Part shown: positions 6,156-7,670 of the stretch, one piece after another
How positions within the stretch are numbered: the stretch's first letter is position 1
Layout: every line of letters starts with the position of its first letter
The notes under the pieces: generated by a model
Told to the model about the DNA's origin: nothing
The model's database searches: none
The model's input: only the letters and a program-made list of their open reading frames with translations
Translations under genes and position numbers: made by a program
NCBI GenBank assembly: GCA_016302165.1
Contig: JAEDOD010000086.1
Span: forward strand, 1 to 7,670
Direction: 5' to 3'
Origin: Sphaerochaetaceae bacterium
Lineage (GTDB): Bacteria; Spirochaetota; Spirochaetia; Sphaerochaetales; Sphaerochaetaceae
Length of the DNA: 7,670 nt

Positions 6156-6178
6156 CAGGGGGAACGTAGGGAGGATAT

Positions 6179-7117
6179 ATGGTCAGTGACGAAAAGCTCT
6201 TCAGAATAGCCATCGCATATTTCAAGAATGGCAAGACACAGCAGGATATAGCTTCTGAACTGGGGGTCAGCCATGTGCAGGTGGGAAAGTATCTGAAACT
6301 GGCCAAGGAAAGGGGAATTGTAGAGATAAGGATCAATGCTCCCTTTGTATCCAACGATGAGAAGAAGAAGTATGAGCTTTATCTCAGGGAAAGCTTTGGA
6401 CTGGAGAATCTGGTCCTTGTGCCTTCCGCCTCCAACGAGAAGCAGTCATTCCGCTTCCTAGTTGAAGGAGCCAGCGATTATCTTCTCTCCAGATACCCAA
6501 ATAAGCCTTTGAATATCGGCTTCGGTCTTGGAAAGACCATGAACGCCATCTGCAGCTTCAAGCCCAGGACTGTGGATAAGCGGAATCTCTGGTGCGTATA
6601 TCCTGTAACGAACTACTCTGTGTCCCTGGATAAGGCAAATAACAGGGACAGCTACTTCAGCGTCCCTGATGTGGTCAATGACTTCTCCAGAAACTGGGGA
6701 AGCAAGGTTGATAAGCCCTTTATGGACAGGATCCTTTCTGAAGAGAAGATAGATGTTTCAGCGAAATGGAAGGATATGGATGTGATAGTGGGAGGAGTTG
6801 GAATTCCAATCTCCAGAGACCCTGAAGCAAGAGAGGCCCTTCTTGGAAGGGAGGAGGCAGCCAGATGTGCTCTTGTGGATATTCAGGGTGACTATCTCAA
6901 CTACTTCTATGACGACAGCGGAAACATCGTGAAGTCTGTGACGCTCAGCCCCAATGCCATGGATGTGGAATCCATGAGAAGGGTGGGGGAGAGAATCGCT
7001 GTAGCTTCAGGGGTCCAGAAGATTATCTCAATCATTGGCCTCTTGAAGTGCAATATCATAAACACTCTGGTTACAGATCTGGATACAGCAAGGAATATGG
7101 TGGAGATCCTGAGATGA
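6179..7117 (+). CDS. SorC-family sugar-responsive transcriptional regulator
   Basis: Cytoplasmic DNA-binding protein of 312 residues, the usual size for SorC/DeoR-type regulators. The N-terminal helix-turn-helix lies at about 19-45 (KTQQDIASELGVSHVQVGKY, then LKLAKERG), followed by IVEIRIN. The rest matches the SorC sugar-binding domain: LNIGFGLGKTMNAI (111-124), VIVGGVGIP (202-210), GDYLNYFYDDSGN (237-249), and the C-terminal INTLVTDLDTARNMVE (294-309). Family members such as CggR, DeoR and SorC bind sugar phosphates that relieve or change DNA binding. It probably controls the operon upstream, perhaps through the palindrome at 164-183, and may control itself. GGGAGG at 6169-6174, four bases before the ATG, sets the start. 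Its ATGA overlap with the following kinase gene implies coupled translation. Confidence 0.9.
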   Translation: MVSDEKLFRIAIAYFKNGKTQQDIASELGVSHVQVGKYLKLAKERGIVEIRINAPFVSNDEKKKYELYLRESFGLENLVLVPSASNEKQSFRFLVEGASDYLLSRYPNKPLNIGFGLGKTMNAICSFKPRTVDKRNLWCVYPVTNYSVSLDKANNRDSYFSVPDVVNDFSRNWGSKVDKPFMDRILSEEKIDVSAKWKDMDVIVGGVGIPISRDPEAREALLGREEAARCALVDIQGDYLNYFYDDSGNIVKSVTLSPNAMDVESMRRVGERIAVASGVQKIISIIGLLKCNIINTLVTDLDTARNMVEILR

Positions 7118-7670
7118 GCGAGCCGTATCTTATAGTGTTCTCCGGCCCAGCCGGAAGCGGCAAGACTACCCAGGCCAAGGCTCTTTCTGCCGCCTTATCA
7201 CTTCCATACTTCGATTATGACACACTGGTGCAGCCATTTTTATTAGGTATTGAGCGCCGTTATGGCCTTATTGAGGGCAGCAGGTCCGCTTTCTATAAAG
7301 AGTGGCGAAGTGAAAGCTACTCAACTCTATTGGAAGTGACCAAGGAGAACCTTAAAAGCGGCATAAGCCTAGTGATTTCAGCTCCCTTTACAAGAGAAAT
7401 GGAAGAGAAGGATTTCTTCTCTAGGCTAAAGGAGGAAAGCGGGGCTTCCTTCCGCTCTATTGCCTTCTCCCTTTTTCCTTCGTCTGCGCTACGGTTAAAG
7501 ATGCTTCGTCAGCGTGGGAGCTACAGGGACGAAGAAATCATCAATGGTGCTTTGGAATATGCAGAATATAGCGTAAAAAAAGCAATCTGGGACGCAGATT
7601 TTGTCTACAATATCTATTTCGATGACTATGAAAAAGTTGGGGACAGGATAATGGAGAAAGTCAGGGAAAA
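7114..7670 (+). CDS. P-loop kinase of AAA_33 / nucleoside-kinase-like type (3' end outside the window)
   Basis: The ATG overlaps the regulator stop (ATGA), and the frame stays open for 185 complete codons to the window edge. A Walker A motif, SGPAGSGKTT, is at 10-19. A SAPFTRE stretch (89-95) follows a beta-strand-like ISLVI. An arginine-rich lid-like segment, LRLKMLRQRGSYRDE, is at 126-140. The stretch DADFVYNIYFDD (about 158-169) and the amphipathic end resemble the close of small P-loop kinases, so most of a roughly 190-200-residue protein is probably present. The family phosphorylates small molecules, sugars or nucleosides, or in zeta-toxin relatives a UDP-sugar; the substrate here is unknown. 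Leucine is coded by TTA or CTA in 8 of about 18 cases, more than in the genes before it, which suggests lower expression or a separate history. Confidence 0.78.
   Translation, partial: MSEPYLIVFSGPAGSGKTTQAKALSAALSLPYFDYDTLVQPFLLGIERRYGLIEGSRSAFYKEWRSESYSTLLEVTKENLKSGISLVISAPFTREMEEKDFFSRLKEESGASFRSIAFSLFPSSALRLKMLRQRGSYRDEEIINGALEYAEYSVKKAIWDADFVYNIYFDDYEKVGDRIMEKVRE

Noticed and set aside
1..7670. tRNA, rRNA, insertion sequences, attachment sites and CRISPR arrays
   Set aside because: No cloverleaf, rRNA segment, transposase motif, terminal inverted repeat or regular spaced repeat was seen; gaps between genes are all shorter than about 225 bases and are accounted for.

Overview
The window looks like an accessory sugar-catabolism locus from an anaerobic spirochaete, most likely Sphaerochaeta- or Treponema-like. 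The pointers are a binding-protein leader ending in LFAQGATEAA with no lipobox cysteine, which fits a periplasmic protein of a diderm; moderate G+C; dense same-strand packing; and nine cysteines in an exported protein, which suggests an anoxic life. The genus is an inference from these features, not a match.

Layout. Bases 1-90 hold what may be the last codons of an upstream gene and a good intrinsic terminator. Bases 91-222 hold a promoter (TTGACA, 17 bp spacer, GACAAT), an operator-like palindrome just past the predicted transcription start, and a strong ribosome binding site. A six-gene operon follows on the + strand: sugar-binding protein (223-1470), two ABC permeases (1532-2422 and 2412-3251, overlapping by 11 nt), a PfkB kinase of the 1-phosphofructokinase / tagatose-6-phosphate kinase type (3255-4187), a class II ketose-bisphosphate aldolase of GatY/KbaY type and length (4229-5089), and a second, divergent PfkB kinase (5112-6023). 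A hairpin with a TTCG loop ends the operon (6028-6055). A SorC-family regulator (6179-7117) follows with its own TATAAT box, and overlaps by ATGA a P-loop kinase (7114 onward) that runs off the right edge.

How the parts may work together. An ABC importer delivers its sugar unphosphorylated, whereas the aldolase needs a ketose bisphosphate. Two phosphorylations are therefore required, and two PfkB kinases flank the aldolase gene. The simplest reading is: sugar imported by ABC, phosphorylated twice, split to dihydroxyacetone phosphate plus an aldehyde (glyceraldehyde 3-phosphate if the sugar is a hexulose), with control by a SorC regulator that senses a sugar phosphate. The substrate cannot be read from the sequence. 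No transporter ATPase, isomerase, dehydrogenase or glycosidase lies in the window, so the importer probably uses a shared MsmX/UgpC-type ATPase encoded elsewhere.

Most worth following up: the kinase-aldolase-kinase arrangement with an unusual second kinase, the palindromic operator with an extra half-site one helical turn upstream, the strong hairpin between the binding-protein and permease genes, and the P-loop kinase coupled to the regulator. I saw no RNA genes, mobile elements or CRISPR arrays.
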